Assembly: GCA_035570275.1 (NCBI GenBank)
Contig: DATMNI010000449.1
Location: 15,848-79,847 of the forward strand
Direction of reading: 5' to 3'
DNA from: DATMNI01 sp035570275
GTDB taxonomy: Bacteria > Acidobacteriota > Terriglobia > Bryobacterales > Bryobacteraceae
DNA: 64,000 bases
In this document: in pieces, positions 25,289 through 32,938 of the stretch
Position numbering within the stretch: the first letter of the stretch is position 1
Layout: the number at the start of each line of letters is the position of its first letter
Position numbers and translations under genes: made by a program
Notes under the pieces: generated by a model
The model's input: the letters and a program-made list of their open reading frames with translations, nothing else
The model's database searches: none
What the model was told of the DNA's origin: nothing

Positions 25289-26103
25289 AGATTCCGTTCA
25301 CCAAAGCTCACGGCGCCAGGAACGATTTTCTGCTCACCTGGCGCCAGGACGCGCCCGCGACCAGCCACGCCGATCTGGCCCGCGCCCTCTGCGACCGCCA
25401 CACCGGCATCGGCGCCGATGGCTGGCTGCTGGTCGACCCACCCGCCAGTCCGGAAGACGCCGCCCAGGCCGATGGCACAATCCAACTCTATAACTCCGAT
25501 GGCAGCACCGCCGAGATCTCCGGCAACGGTACCCGTTGCGCCGCCGCGTTCCTCATCCGCCACGGCTATGCCACGAACGATGCCAAAGACCTGGTGCGCA
25601 TCCGCACCGGCGCCGGTATCAAGACGCTGCGCCTGCTCAACCATGCCGGTCTCTTATTTACCTTCGAAATGAACATGGGCCGCGCTGAGATCACGGCCCT
25701 CCATTTCGACCTCCCGCTCTCTACCGGCCCGCGCGACGTCACCATTCTCTGGGTTGGCAACCCCCAATGCACAATGCCGGTCGAGAATTTCGATTTCGAC
25801 TGGCGCGCGCTCAGCGCCGAGATAGAAGCTCATCCGCATTTCCCCAACCGTACCAATGTCTCCTTCCTGAAACCCGTGGACCAGCACACCATCGAGGTCC
25901 GCTTCTACGAACGGGGCGCCGGTGAGACCATGAGTTCCGGCACGGGATCGACCGGCGCCGCCGCCACCGCCGTTGCCCGCGGCATGGCGAAATCGCCGGT
26001 TCGCGTCCTGACCCCCGCCGGCCCCATCGATCTCCGCCTCGAAGACGACATCTACCTCACCGGCCCCGCCGAAATCGTGGCTGAGGGCGAGTTCTTCGCG
26101 TAA
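25285..26103 (+). CDS. dapF: Diaminopimelate epimerase family, second catalytic Cys replaced by Ser
   Basis: 272 residues from the ATG at 25285, which overlaps the upstream TGA (ATGA) and lies 9 bases after GGAGG. The fold markers are present: FTKAHGARNDF at the N-terminus and SGNGTRCAAAF with Cys85, one of the two catalytic cysteines. The second site, normally a Cys in T-x-A-C-G-T-G, reads ETMSSGTGSTG with Ser218 in the Cys position. DapF converts LL- to meso-diaminopimelate for lysine and peptidoglycan using the two cysteines. With Ser the enzyme could be slow, could act on another amino acid, or could be repurposed. The symbol is by family only. Confidence 0.82.
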   Translation: MKIPFTKAHGARNDFLLTWRQDAPATSHADLARALCDRHTGIGADGWLLVDPPASPEDAAQADGTIQLYNSDGSTAEISGNGTRCAAAFLIRHGYATNDAKDLVRIRTGAGIKTLRLLNHAGLLFTFEMNMGRAEITALHFDLPLSTGPRDVTILWVGNPQCTMPVENFDFDWRALSAEIEAHPHFPNRTNVSFLKPVDQHTIEVRFYERGAGETMSSGTGSTGAAATAVARGMAKSPVRVLTPAGPIDLRLEDDIYLTGPAEIVAEGEFFA

Positions 26104-26138
26104 TGCTACTCTGGAATTTGAGAGAGCAGGTGTAGCTT

Positions 26139-26390
26139 ATGACAGTGACCATTGAACTGCCGCCTGAGATGGAAGCCAGCCTTGTGGCTCAGGCCCAGGC
26201 GCAGGGGCTTCCGTTGCCGCAGTATCTGCAACACTTGCTGCGGGAACAGATCCCCGATCTTGGTTGCGCTGCGGGTTCGCCGGCTGAGCGCGCGGCTGCG
26301 TGGCGAGAGTCGGTGAAGGGCCTTCCCCACACGCCGCCGCTTTCGGACGAGGCGATCAGCCGTGAAAGCATCTATGGCGATCGCGGTTAG
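26139..26390 (+). CDS. Antitoxin of a VapBC-type pair
   Basis: 83 residues: MTVTIELPPEMEASLVAQAQ, then GLPLPQYLQHLLREQIP, a ribbon-helix-helix-like DNA-binding start. A disordered C-terminus with LSDEAISRESIYGDRG would contact the toxin. The stop codon is directly followed by the toxin ATG with no gap. It should repress the operon and neutralise the PIN toxin. Confidence 0.75.
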   Translation: MTVTIELPPEMEASLVAQAQAQGLPLPQYLQHLLREQIPDLGCAAGSPAERAAAWRESVKGLPHTPPLSDEAISRESIYGDRG

Positions 26391-26831
26391 ATGAGCATTC
26401 TCGTCGATACCAACGTTCTGCTTCGCCGGACGCAGCCCGACCACGCGAGTCACGGAGTAGCGGTCGAAAGTGTCGCCCAGTTGCTCGCCGCCGGCGAGCC
26501 GGTCTACTTCACGCTTCAAAACATTTCGGAATTCTGGAACGTGGCGACTCGCCCGATTGCAAATAACGGCTTTGGCTTTTCGGTTTCGCTCACTCTTGGC
26601 GAAGTAGAGAAAATCGAGCGGCTCCTCGCCCTACTCCCGGATTCTCCGGCGGTCTATGGGGAATGGAAGCGTCTGGTGATAAAGCATTGCGTTCTGGGCG
26701 TCAAAGTGCACGATGCGAAACTGGTGGCCGCGATGAATGTGCATGGAGTCCGAAGAATTCTCACCTTCAATGTAGGCGACTTTGCACGCTACCAGATCGA
26801 AGTAATTCACCCTGCAGCACTGGTACCGTAA
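26391..26831 (+). CDS. PIN-domain toxin, VapC-like
   Basis: 146 residues. PIN-fold acidic residues are in place: Asp in LVDTNVLLR, Glu in NISEFWNVATR, Asp in VHDAKLVAAM and Asp in FNVGDFARY. VapC toxins are RNases that cleave tRNA or rRNA. Contiguous with the antitoxin gene. The three-gene nuclease operon lies next, on the other strand. Confidence 0.88.
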   Translation: MSILVDTNVLLRRTQPDHASHGVAVESVAQLLAAGEPVYFTLQNISEFWNVATRPIANNGFGFSVSLTLGEVEKIERLLALLPDSPAVYGEWKRLVIKHCVLGVKVHDAKLVAAMNVHGVRRILTFNVGDFARYQIEVIHPAALVP

Positions 26832-26894
26832 GGCCGAACAGGTTTGATTCGCGGTTCAGCGGCGGCCCCGTGTTCCGCAGGTCCCAACCCGCGC

Positions 26895-27446
26895 TCAGGT
26901 CTTTTCGGGAAGGAACTGGCGGAGGCCGCCAACTTTCTCCCACACAGCGATCCACCGATCCAACAAGGAATTGCACACCGTCCCGAGGTCGCGCGAACCG
27001 TCGGACGGGACGATCTCCCAAATCCACACTGCGTTTCCGTCGCACTCCAATTCCTTACAAGAAACCGCAAGCTTCTCAAACGCGGATAAGGGATTCTTGA
27101 CGGTAACCTGCGCCCTCAATGTTGGCTCGTCATGATCACCGATCCAGACGTAAAAATATATGAGCCACTTGGAATCCCAATTCCTCGGAATTCTGATGCC
27201 AATCTCCGCATGCGACCCGTCGTATTTTTGGGTAAGCTTGTCGGGCATTGTGTATGGACTAATTCCGCCCACTAATTCGTCTTTATCCAGCTTCATGGCA
27301 GCGGCCAATTCCGGGGCGCGCTCTTCCATGACGGTTCGAATCGTCTTCCCTGCCTCCCTGCGGAATTCCATCACCGCAAAAACGGCCTTGTGATAGGATT
27401 TGTAGCCCTCACGCAGAAGCTCGCTATCGGGATTAGTCTTGTTCAT
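26895..27446 (-). CDS. Unknown protein, third gene of the nuclease operon
   Basis: 183 residues from the ATG at 27446, which overlaps the upstream stop by 4 bases; the longer open frame upstream belongs to the preceding gene's region. No signal peptide or membrane segment. It begins with a helical, charged part (EGYKSYHKAVFAVMEFRREA, TIRTVMEERAPELAAAM). A strand-rich region follows with several Trp (WDSKWLIYFYVWIGD, NAVWIWEIVPSDG), ending in a helix (NSLLDRWIAVWEKVGGL). I do not recognise the family. Its fixed position after two nucleases suggests an accessory, inhibitor or sensor protein. Confidence 0.7.
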   Translation of the reverse strand: MNKTNPDSELLREGYKSYHKAVFAVMEFRREAGKTIRTVMEERAPELAAAMKLDKDELVGGISPYTMPDKLTQKYDGSHAEIGIRIPRNWDSKWLIYFYVWIGDHDEPTLRAQVTVKNPLSAFEKLAVSCKELECDGNAVWIWEIVPSDGSRDLGTVCNSLLDRWIAVWEKVGGLRQFLPEKT

Positions 27447-28213
27447 CTCTGTTTCGCCTCCAGCCATGAATCTAAGTATTCGGCGGTTCTCGGTGCGTTC
27501 AGGCCGCTGCCAAACCCAAGAAGGTTCTGCTCCACCGCACCGCAAAAAGCCAAGGTCAACGCAGCTTCGATCTGCCTCTTCTCGCGCAACCACGCGGAAG
27601 CCCAGGTACGAAGACCCATCGAGACGGTCTCCCATGAGCAAAACCGCCAATCTGGCGGGAGGTCTTCCTCGGGTTCATCGACCGCCAACAGTAACACGAA
27701 GTCAAACCGATCGTCCTGCGTTTTGAGCCAATTTGGATACTCGACCAGTTGGCTCTGTCGCACTTCGGAAATCGTCTTGATTTCAACTACGAGGGTTTTC
27801 ACACCAAAGCGTACGATGATATCGAGCCGGCCATCTGGCGTGCAAACCTCCCGCTTAGCCTCGCAGGTAGTACTCGCTACGAGCGACGGGGCCAACCCGA
27901 ACAGCCGGAGCACATCGCCGCTGTCGCCCTTCCGATCTAGAATCCACGCGAGCCAATGGGACCAGGCCTCTTCGCGGGCGCCCTTAAGCCACCGGTGCGC
28001 ACCGAAGTCGAGATCAAGGGGATCACCAAACCCCAAAAACTCTTGAGCGGCGGACCGTTCGAGGAGCCCCGTGAGGACTTGCTTCGATTTCGCGGCATCA
28101 TTTTCGGCAGCGTCGATCATGCGGGAAGCGGGTGTCCAATCCACAGCCGGTGAATGCACGCGAGCCGATCGGCCGAGGGCCGCCCATCGGCGCATGATTG
28201 CGGGGTTCGTCAT
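27443..28213 (-). CDS. PD-(D/E)XK nuclease, PDDEXK_4-like, second gene of the operon
   Basis: 256 residues from MTNPAIMRRWAALGR (ATG at 28213), overlapping the upstream stop by 4 bases. The frame is open further but without a better start. Nuclease core: Glu in GAREEAWSHWLAWILD, Asp in DGRLDIIVRFG, the E-I-K of LVVEIKTISE, and a Q-x-x-x-Y helix in SQLVEYPNWL. The same arrangement occurs in PDDEXK_4 proteins, many of which are found in defence islands. Other parts are unremarkable. It overlaps the following gene by 4 bases, so the three proteins are likely made together. Confidence 0.8.
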   Translation of the reverse strand: MTNPAIMRRWAALGRSARVHSPAVDWTPASRMIDAAENDAAKSKQVLTGLLERSAAQEFLGFGDPLDLDFGAHRWLKGAREEAWSHWLAWILDRKGDSGDVLRLFGLAPSLVASTTCEAKREVCTPDGRLDIIVRFGVKTLVVEIKTISEVRQSQLVEYPNWLKTQDDRFDFVLLLAVDEPEEDLPPDWRFCSWETVSMGLRTWASAWLREKRQIEAALTLAFCGAVEQNLLGFGSGLNAPRTAEYLDSWLEAKQR

Positions 28214-29697
28214 AGCGCCTTCATCCGTTCCAGCACGTTCACCATCGCGAGTGTATCGTGGCGGCAATACGCCAGCAGCGCCAATCTCAACCGCGCTCGC
28301 TCCGGTGCCGCCAAGCCGTCTCGTATCATTCGTTCCCATATAAGACCGGCCTCGCCGCCATGCGCAACCTCCATGCCGTCATAAGTCAGGTCCGGCACGA
28401 GCGCCAGCAGGACCGCCTTCAGCGAATATGACCCCTGAAATTCCGGATGGTAAACATGCTCTCTGACGAACGGCAGGAGATCCCACAAGCGCCCCTGGAT
28501 CTTTGCGATCTTGTCGCCGAATTCCGGAAACCAATCTGCAAGATCGCGGAGACGCCGCGATTCGAACGCCGCATTGTAAACCACGATCCGCCCACGCCGG
28601 CCCAGCGTTTCGCAAAGCGAGCCTACGAACTCCACCCGGCGGTCGCGGGCATCGTCAGCCAGAAACTCGAAGTGCTCGAGCGCCGCATCCGGCGTCAGTT
28701 GGCGGTGGACGGACCATTGGAACGGTATATGCGAATACGGCCACATACCCGCGTGGCGCGGAATCGCGGGAAACAGCGACTCGAAATCCATGAAATAGAT
28801 TGGATACTTCAATCCGGCCAATGCCTTTGCCAGGGTTTGGCTTACCCAGGCGCGACCAGTCCTCACAGCGACGCTGACGCGATTCTGGATTTCAGTCAGC
28901 GGGAAATCGTCCGGGATCTCGCGGATGAGAGTGATGCCGAGGTCAAGCAGGTCCTGCCTTTTCTTCTCGCTCAGCCGGGGGAGACACGAAACGTGATTCT
29001 CGGGTGGATCGGGGTTACAGTAACTGAAAAACTCACATATATATGGATCGCGGCAGTGCGGGCCGGGTTCGACACCGGGCGGACTTGCCTGCGCCAACGC
29101 TTTCCGCTGCGCGCGCAGCAGTTTTGGAATATCCTTGGCGAGATTCCTGGCCGCCCTCGTGACGCCCGCTATAACGAAGAGCTTATGCGGATCATAACTT
29201 TTCCCGTCGTAGATATAGTCGCGGTTGAGATGCATCAGAACCGCTGAGGACAGGTCGAGTCCACAACCCGATACTACGTAATGCTGAATCGCAACGTCGT
29301 ATAAATAGTGCTCTTTGAGTTCGACTGAAGACTTCACCTCAATGAGCCGCCAGCGATTCCGGCCGCAACGCTCGAGAATGTCTACCCGGACCAGCACGCC
29401 GGAGTATCGGAAGGTGGCTTCGAAGATGGCGGGGACGGAGGGGTCATCCACCAGCACGGCTGTACGGGCCAGCGCGGCATCTAGCTCCAACGGGCCAAAA
29501 TCCACCAGCACACCCCCCGGGAACGCGCTCTGCGCCAACCGTCCAACCTCATTTCCCTGTTCGAGCCGGGCCTCCTGTCCGTCGTCGCTCTCTGCCGCAA
29601 GTTCGGATTGATAGATCTGGAGATACAGCCGCTTCAGACACTGGACGCCTGCGACGAACTTCGATTTAGACAAGCGGACAGGAGGCGGCACCGTCAT
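28210..29697 (-). CDS. DUF2779 protein: Cas4-like nuclease fused to DEDD-type exonuclease
   Basis: 495 residues. The N-terminal half is a Cas4/RecB-type PD-(D/E)XK nuclease: LSKSKFVAGVQCLKRLYLQI, Asp106 and the E120-V-K122 pair in LIEVKSS, and four cysteines (20, 215, 221, 227) placed as in Cas4 [4Fe-4S] proteins. The C-terminal half carries YFMDFES (Asp304, Glu306), YNAAFESRRL and AYCRHDTLAM, the pattern of DnaQ-like 3'-5' exonucleases. This fusion is the DUF2779 architecture, whose role is not established to my knowledge. It is the first gene of a 4-bp-overlap operon with a second nuclease and an unknown protein. Confidence 0.85.
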   Translation of the reverse strand: MTVPPPVRLSKSKFVAGVQCLKRLYLQIYQSELAAESDDGQEARLEQGNEVGRLAQSAFPGGVLVDFGPLELDAALARTAVLVDDPSVPAIFEATFRYSGVLVRVDILERCGRNRWRLIEVKSSVELKEHYLYDVAIQHYVVSGCGLDLSSAVLMHLNRDYIYDGKSYDPHKLFVIAGVTRAARNLAKDIPKLLRAQRKALAQASPPGVEPGPHCRDPYICEFFSYCNPDPPENHVSCLPRLSEKKRQDLLDLGITLIREIPDDFPLTEIQNRVSVAVRTGRAWVSQTLAKALAGLKYPIYFMDFESLFPAIPRHAGMWPYSHIPFQWSVHRQLTPDAALEHFEFLADDARDRRVEFVGSLCETLGRRGRIVVYNAAFESRRLRDLADWFPEFGDKIAKIQGRLWDLLPFVREHVYHPEFQGSYSLKAVLLALVPDLTYDGMEVAHGGEAGLIWERMIRDGLAAPERARLRLALLAYCRHDTLAMVNVLERMKAL

Positions 29698-29971
29698 TTA
29701 CTCGACCTTGTATTTGGCTTTCGCTGCCGTCTTAGTCTGCCGCAGGGTATTTGCTGGGATTGTCCTGCCTTTGCAGTCGCGGCTCGCATGCGGCGCATTT
29801 ACGAGCGCTGCCATGCCAGTCGGACCCCCTTCAAAAGCCGCTGGGCATAACCGTTAGGATTGCTATTGGGCGAAGCAAGACGGAGTAATCGCATATGAGT
29901 TCGATGTTAGCACCGTTAGATATGCCATGGCGCTTCGATCAATCTCCTTTTTGCGTTATCCATCGCGAGGA

Positions 29972-30748
29972 CTAAGAACCTATACTCACGTCGAGCAGCG
30001 CCACCCAATACTGGACGGATTGCAGCGCGAAGCCGGTAAGGATCAAGCCCACTCCGAAGATACCCATCCGCCTCTCGGGCACATGATCCGCGATCCATTC
30101 GACGAAAGGCGTGCAGGATCCGCCGATCGCCGTGACCAATCCAATCACCAGCCCGGCCGTCACCCCGACGCTCAATGCGTTGGCGCGCTGATGCGCCGTC
30201 AAGGCGCTGATATATCCGGCGGCAGTGTAGCCAATCGTTCGAAACACCACCCCGAAGAATTGACGTTTGGTCATACGCGGGCGCGTAGCGGGCTGATAAT
30301 CGGCGGTCGGCCGCATGCCGGCCCGGTACCCAATCGCTTGTCCTGCCGTGCTCAGTGCGCCAAACGTTGCGCCAAATGTGGCCCCATATAAATAAGCGCC
30401 GCCCAGAGCGAAGCCGCCTCCGCGAATGGCGCTCATCGCCGTGTCATACCAGAATCCGGGCTTCGGTCCACGCCTGGAAGCGCGCGCAAACTCCCAGGCG
30501 AGTGTGATGCCGTGCGCCACGCCGCTCGCCAGCCCAAACACCGGTCCCAGGGCGAGGCCGAACCCGGCTCCGAAGAGCACGCCGTAAGTAACTCCCCTGG
30601 TGAGAGTCCGCAGCGGTCCGTGTTCCCCGCCGAAGAGATCGTAGGCGAGGTATAACGTGCCGAGCACGTCAAGGGAACTGCCGACTATGCTGACCAGCGC
30701 CAGCGTGTGCCTGTCGATCGTCAGGATCATCATCTTCGCGACCATCAT
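29972..30748 (-). CDS. Gly/Ala-rich multi-pass membrane protein of unknown function
   Basis: About 258 residues. ATG at 30748 overlaps the stop of the upstream hydrolase (ATGA). Several Gly/Ala-rich membrane segments with small-residue repeats are present: YGVLFGAGFGLALGPVFGLA, GGGFALGGAYLYGATFGATF and GVTAGLVIGLVTAIGG. They resemble glycine-zipper packing. No family recognised. Translational coupling suggests it works with the metallo-hydrolase. Confidence 0.65.
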   Translation of the reverse strand: MMVAKMMILTIDRHTLALVSIVGSSLDVLGTLYLAYDLFGGEHGPLRTLTRGVTYGVLFGAGFGLALGPVFGLASGVAHGITLAWEFARASRRGPKPGFWYDTAMSAIRGGGFALGGAYLYGATFGATFGALSTAGQAIGYRAGMRPTADYQPATRPRMTKRQFFGVVFRTIGYTAAGYISALTAHQRANALSVGVTAGLVIGLVTAIGGSCTPFVEWIADHVPERRMGIFGVGLILTGFALQSVQYWVALLDVSIGS

Positions 30749-31749
30749 GGAATGTCGGCAAATTGGCCGTTCTTGAGGACCAGAAACGAGTCGTGCCGCG
30801 CTTCAGCGATGAGCTGTTTCTTCGGCGTGTCGAGGCCCTCATCCGCCAGTTGGAAGGTGCCGTGGTGAATCGCTATGCTGGTCTTGGCGGCCAGGATCTC
30901 ATGGGCTCTAATCGCCTCATCGGGAGCCATATGCACCGGCGACATGAACCAGCGCGGTTCGTAGGCTCCGATCGGCAATAACGCGAGGTCGGGCGATCCG
31001 AACGTTTCCCGAATCTGGGCGAAATGAGGTCCGAACGCGGTGTCTCCCGCGTAATATATCAGCCGTTCCCGGCATTCGATTACATACCCGCACCATAGGG
31101 TCATGTTGCGGTCGGAAATTCCACGGCCTGAGAAATGCAGCGCCGGGACGCAGTGGATGGTGATGCCCGGCGGTGGCCCCGGTACTGACCCCGTGACTGA
31201 CCCCGGCAGTGGCCCCGGCAGTGACAACGATTCGCCCCAATCCAACTCGTGAGCGGGCCCTATGTTCTCCAAGCCAAGCAGCCGGGCCCCGCCAGCCGGA
31301 ACAATGAAGGTGGAATCTCCACGAGCCGCCAGCCGGCGCAGCGTCGGTAGATCCAGGTGGTCATAATGATTGTGGCTGATCAGCACCACGTCGATGCGCG
31401 GCAGATCCTCCCAGGACACCCCCGGTTTTCTCCGGCGCCGCGGACCTATCCACGAGAAAGGACCGGCTCGTTCGGACCAAATCGGGTCCGTCAAAATGTT
31501 GGAACCCTGTTGCTGAAAGAGCACGGTCGAGTGGTTCACCAGAGTGGTTCGCAATCCGCTGTCTTCCACACGGCGGGGCGGTATGGATGGCTCGACATCC
31601 GCAATGAAACCGGGCGACGGTTCCGGCCGGGTGGTCAGCTTCCATCGGAGGGCATCAAGAAGCCCGTGTACCTGCGGAGCATCCGGATTGTAGAAGCGCT
31701 TTCCGTCAAAGTGTTTTGGAAATCTCGGGTCGCTGGTACTCTTCCGCAT
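30745..31749 (-). CDS. Metallo-beta-lactamase-fold hydrolase, NAPE-PLD/UlaG-like
   Basis: 334 residues. The metal motif HNHYDHLD (about residue 126) and later ligands in VPALHFSGRG, YAGDTAFGPHF and IAIHHGTFQLAD fit the MBL-fold group that includes N-acyl-phosphatidylethanolamine phospholipase D and ComEC-like enzymes. N-terminal FYNPDAPQVHGLLDALRWKL is also typical. No signal peptide. A loop before the third motif is expanded by a 12-bp repeat encoding Pro-Gly-Ser units (about 31180-31225). Coupled to the membrane protein downstream, so a lipid-related role is possible. Confidence 0.82.
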   Translation of the reverse strand: MRKSTSDPRFPKHFDGKRFYNPDAPQVHGLLDALRWKLTTRPEPSPGFIADVEPSIPPRRVEDSGLRTTLVNHSTVLFQQQGSNILTDPIWSERAGPFSWIGPRRRRKPGVSWEDLPRIDVVLISHNHYDHLDLPTLRRLAARGDSTFIVPAGGARLLGLENIGPAHELDWGESLSLPGPLPGSVTGSVPGPPPGITIHCVPALHFSGRGISDRNMTLWCGYVIECRERLIYYAGDTAFGPHFAQIRETFGSPDLALLPIGAYEPRWFMSPVHMAPDEAIRAHEILAAKTSIAIHHGTFQLADEGLDTPKKQLIAEARHDSFLVLKNGQFADIP

Positions 31750-32279
31750 GAATCACCATTTGTCCGGAATTTCTGTTTAATCGCCGCTTCCTGGCAGTTT
31801 ACACCCAGCCGACAAATTTTGACGTTCCCAGGAGCAGTTTTTCTAGGGGAGCCGTCGTTAGGGGAGCCGGAAAAGAAGCTGAACATCGGACGGCGGTCTG
31901 GTGTGCCGTAGGGTGGAGGAAGCCGCGGCGCACTTCACGACGCGTTGGCAATGGGGCGGGAGATTCTTCGGACGCGTCATTCGCAGCGATCAGGTCGTGG
32001 CGGTTCGGTTGGGCCTTCACGCAACCATTGAACACGCGCTGAATTGCATGATCCAGCGCCGGTCCTGGCAGAGCCTGCTGTTCCACAACCGCAGGCTCAG
32101 CCGGAAGGCCGCTGTTGGTCTGAGTGAAACCCGCCGGTGATGGCCACGGTCGGGTCATTGGGCGCGAATGGCGAGCCGCCGCATCAGCACCTTACTTTGC
32201 GGGCGGAGCCGGTGAGAAGCGGCCTGGCTATGTCTTGGAGCGCGGGCGAAAGGTTTGGCCTCTGTCGCCGGGCCCGTTG
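31750..32279. other. Intergenic region without a supported gene
   Basis: 530 bases. Short frames on both strands do not resemble proteins. A small direct repeat TAGGGGAGCCG occurs twice near 31842-31867. No RNA gene or hairpin recognised. Confidence 0.5.
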
Positions 32280-32780
32280 TCACTTCGACCGGCAAATACT
32301 GCCTTTGTAAGTTCCCTCAAAGTTTGAGCTGCCTGGACCCGCATTCGGACCGAAGGCATTGACTAGGGTGCCGGTCACGTTAAGAAACCCAGTCGCTGCC
32401 ACGAATTTTCCGGTCCCGCCGGCTACGGTGTAGGCCGTAGCGAGACTGACTGTTCCCACCGGCGCCCCGGGAACTGGAGTGGCGGTTGTCTTGCAAATCA
32501 AAATCAGGAGATCCTGCGGGCTCAGGAACAACACACCCACGCTGGTCGTTTTTATCGTACCGTCGGGTTGAGGAGTCAGGCTCGTTAGATAATCGGTAGT
32601 GGAAGCCTTCAAATCCCCAGTGAGCGATCCAAGAGAGCGGCCCAATGGATCATTGGGCGCGGGAATCGCCGTCGAAACACTTTGCCCTTCCACCTCCTTG
32701 CATTTGTCGTCGGCCCGGGCAACCGGCGCCAGCGAAAATACAGCAAGACACACAACACTTAACGTCGTCAACTGTCTCAT
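32280..32780 (-). CDS. Small exported protein, possibly allene-oxide-cyclase-like barrel
   Basis: 166 residues from MRQLTTLSVVCLAVF (ATG at 32780, preceded by GGAGAACC); the 27 upstream codons are probably leader. Signal peptide ends at ARADD. The mature part has VSLATAYTVAGGTGKFVAAT, FLNVTGTLVN and NFEGTYKGSIC. The GTGKF..A.G..N..GT..FEG pattern is seen in small secreted beta-barrel proteins similar to allene oxide cyclase. Two cysteines near the ends may form a disulfide. Function unknown. Confidence 0.65.
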   Translation of the reverse strand: MRQLTTLSVVCLAVFSLAPVARADDKCKEVEGQSVSTAIPAPNDPLGRSLGSLTGDLKASTTDYLTSLTPQPDGTIKTTSVGVLFLSPQDLLILICKTTATPVPGAPVGTVSLATAYTVAGGTGKFVAATGFLNVTGTLVNAFGPNAGPGSSNFEGTYKGSICRSK

Positions 32781-32938
32781 ATCGGTTCTCCTTATCGTCA
32801 CGAATTGCCTTTCGAATTGGATCGATCTGGTTTGACCGGTTCCATTCCGGCTCTTCTGCAACGTATAAGGAATCGCGGGCCTGAAGGTTACAGCCTCTGG
32901 CCGAAAAGCATAAAATAGGTCCTACGACTCTGGTCTAG

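Noticed and set aside
31799..32158. Minus-strand frame of 119 codons and an opposing 79-codon frame
   Set aside because: Composition and lack of any motif or ribosome-binding site do not support a gene.
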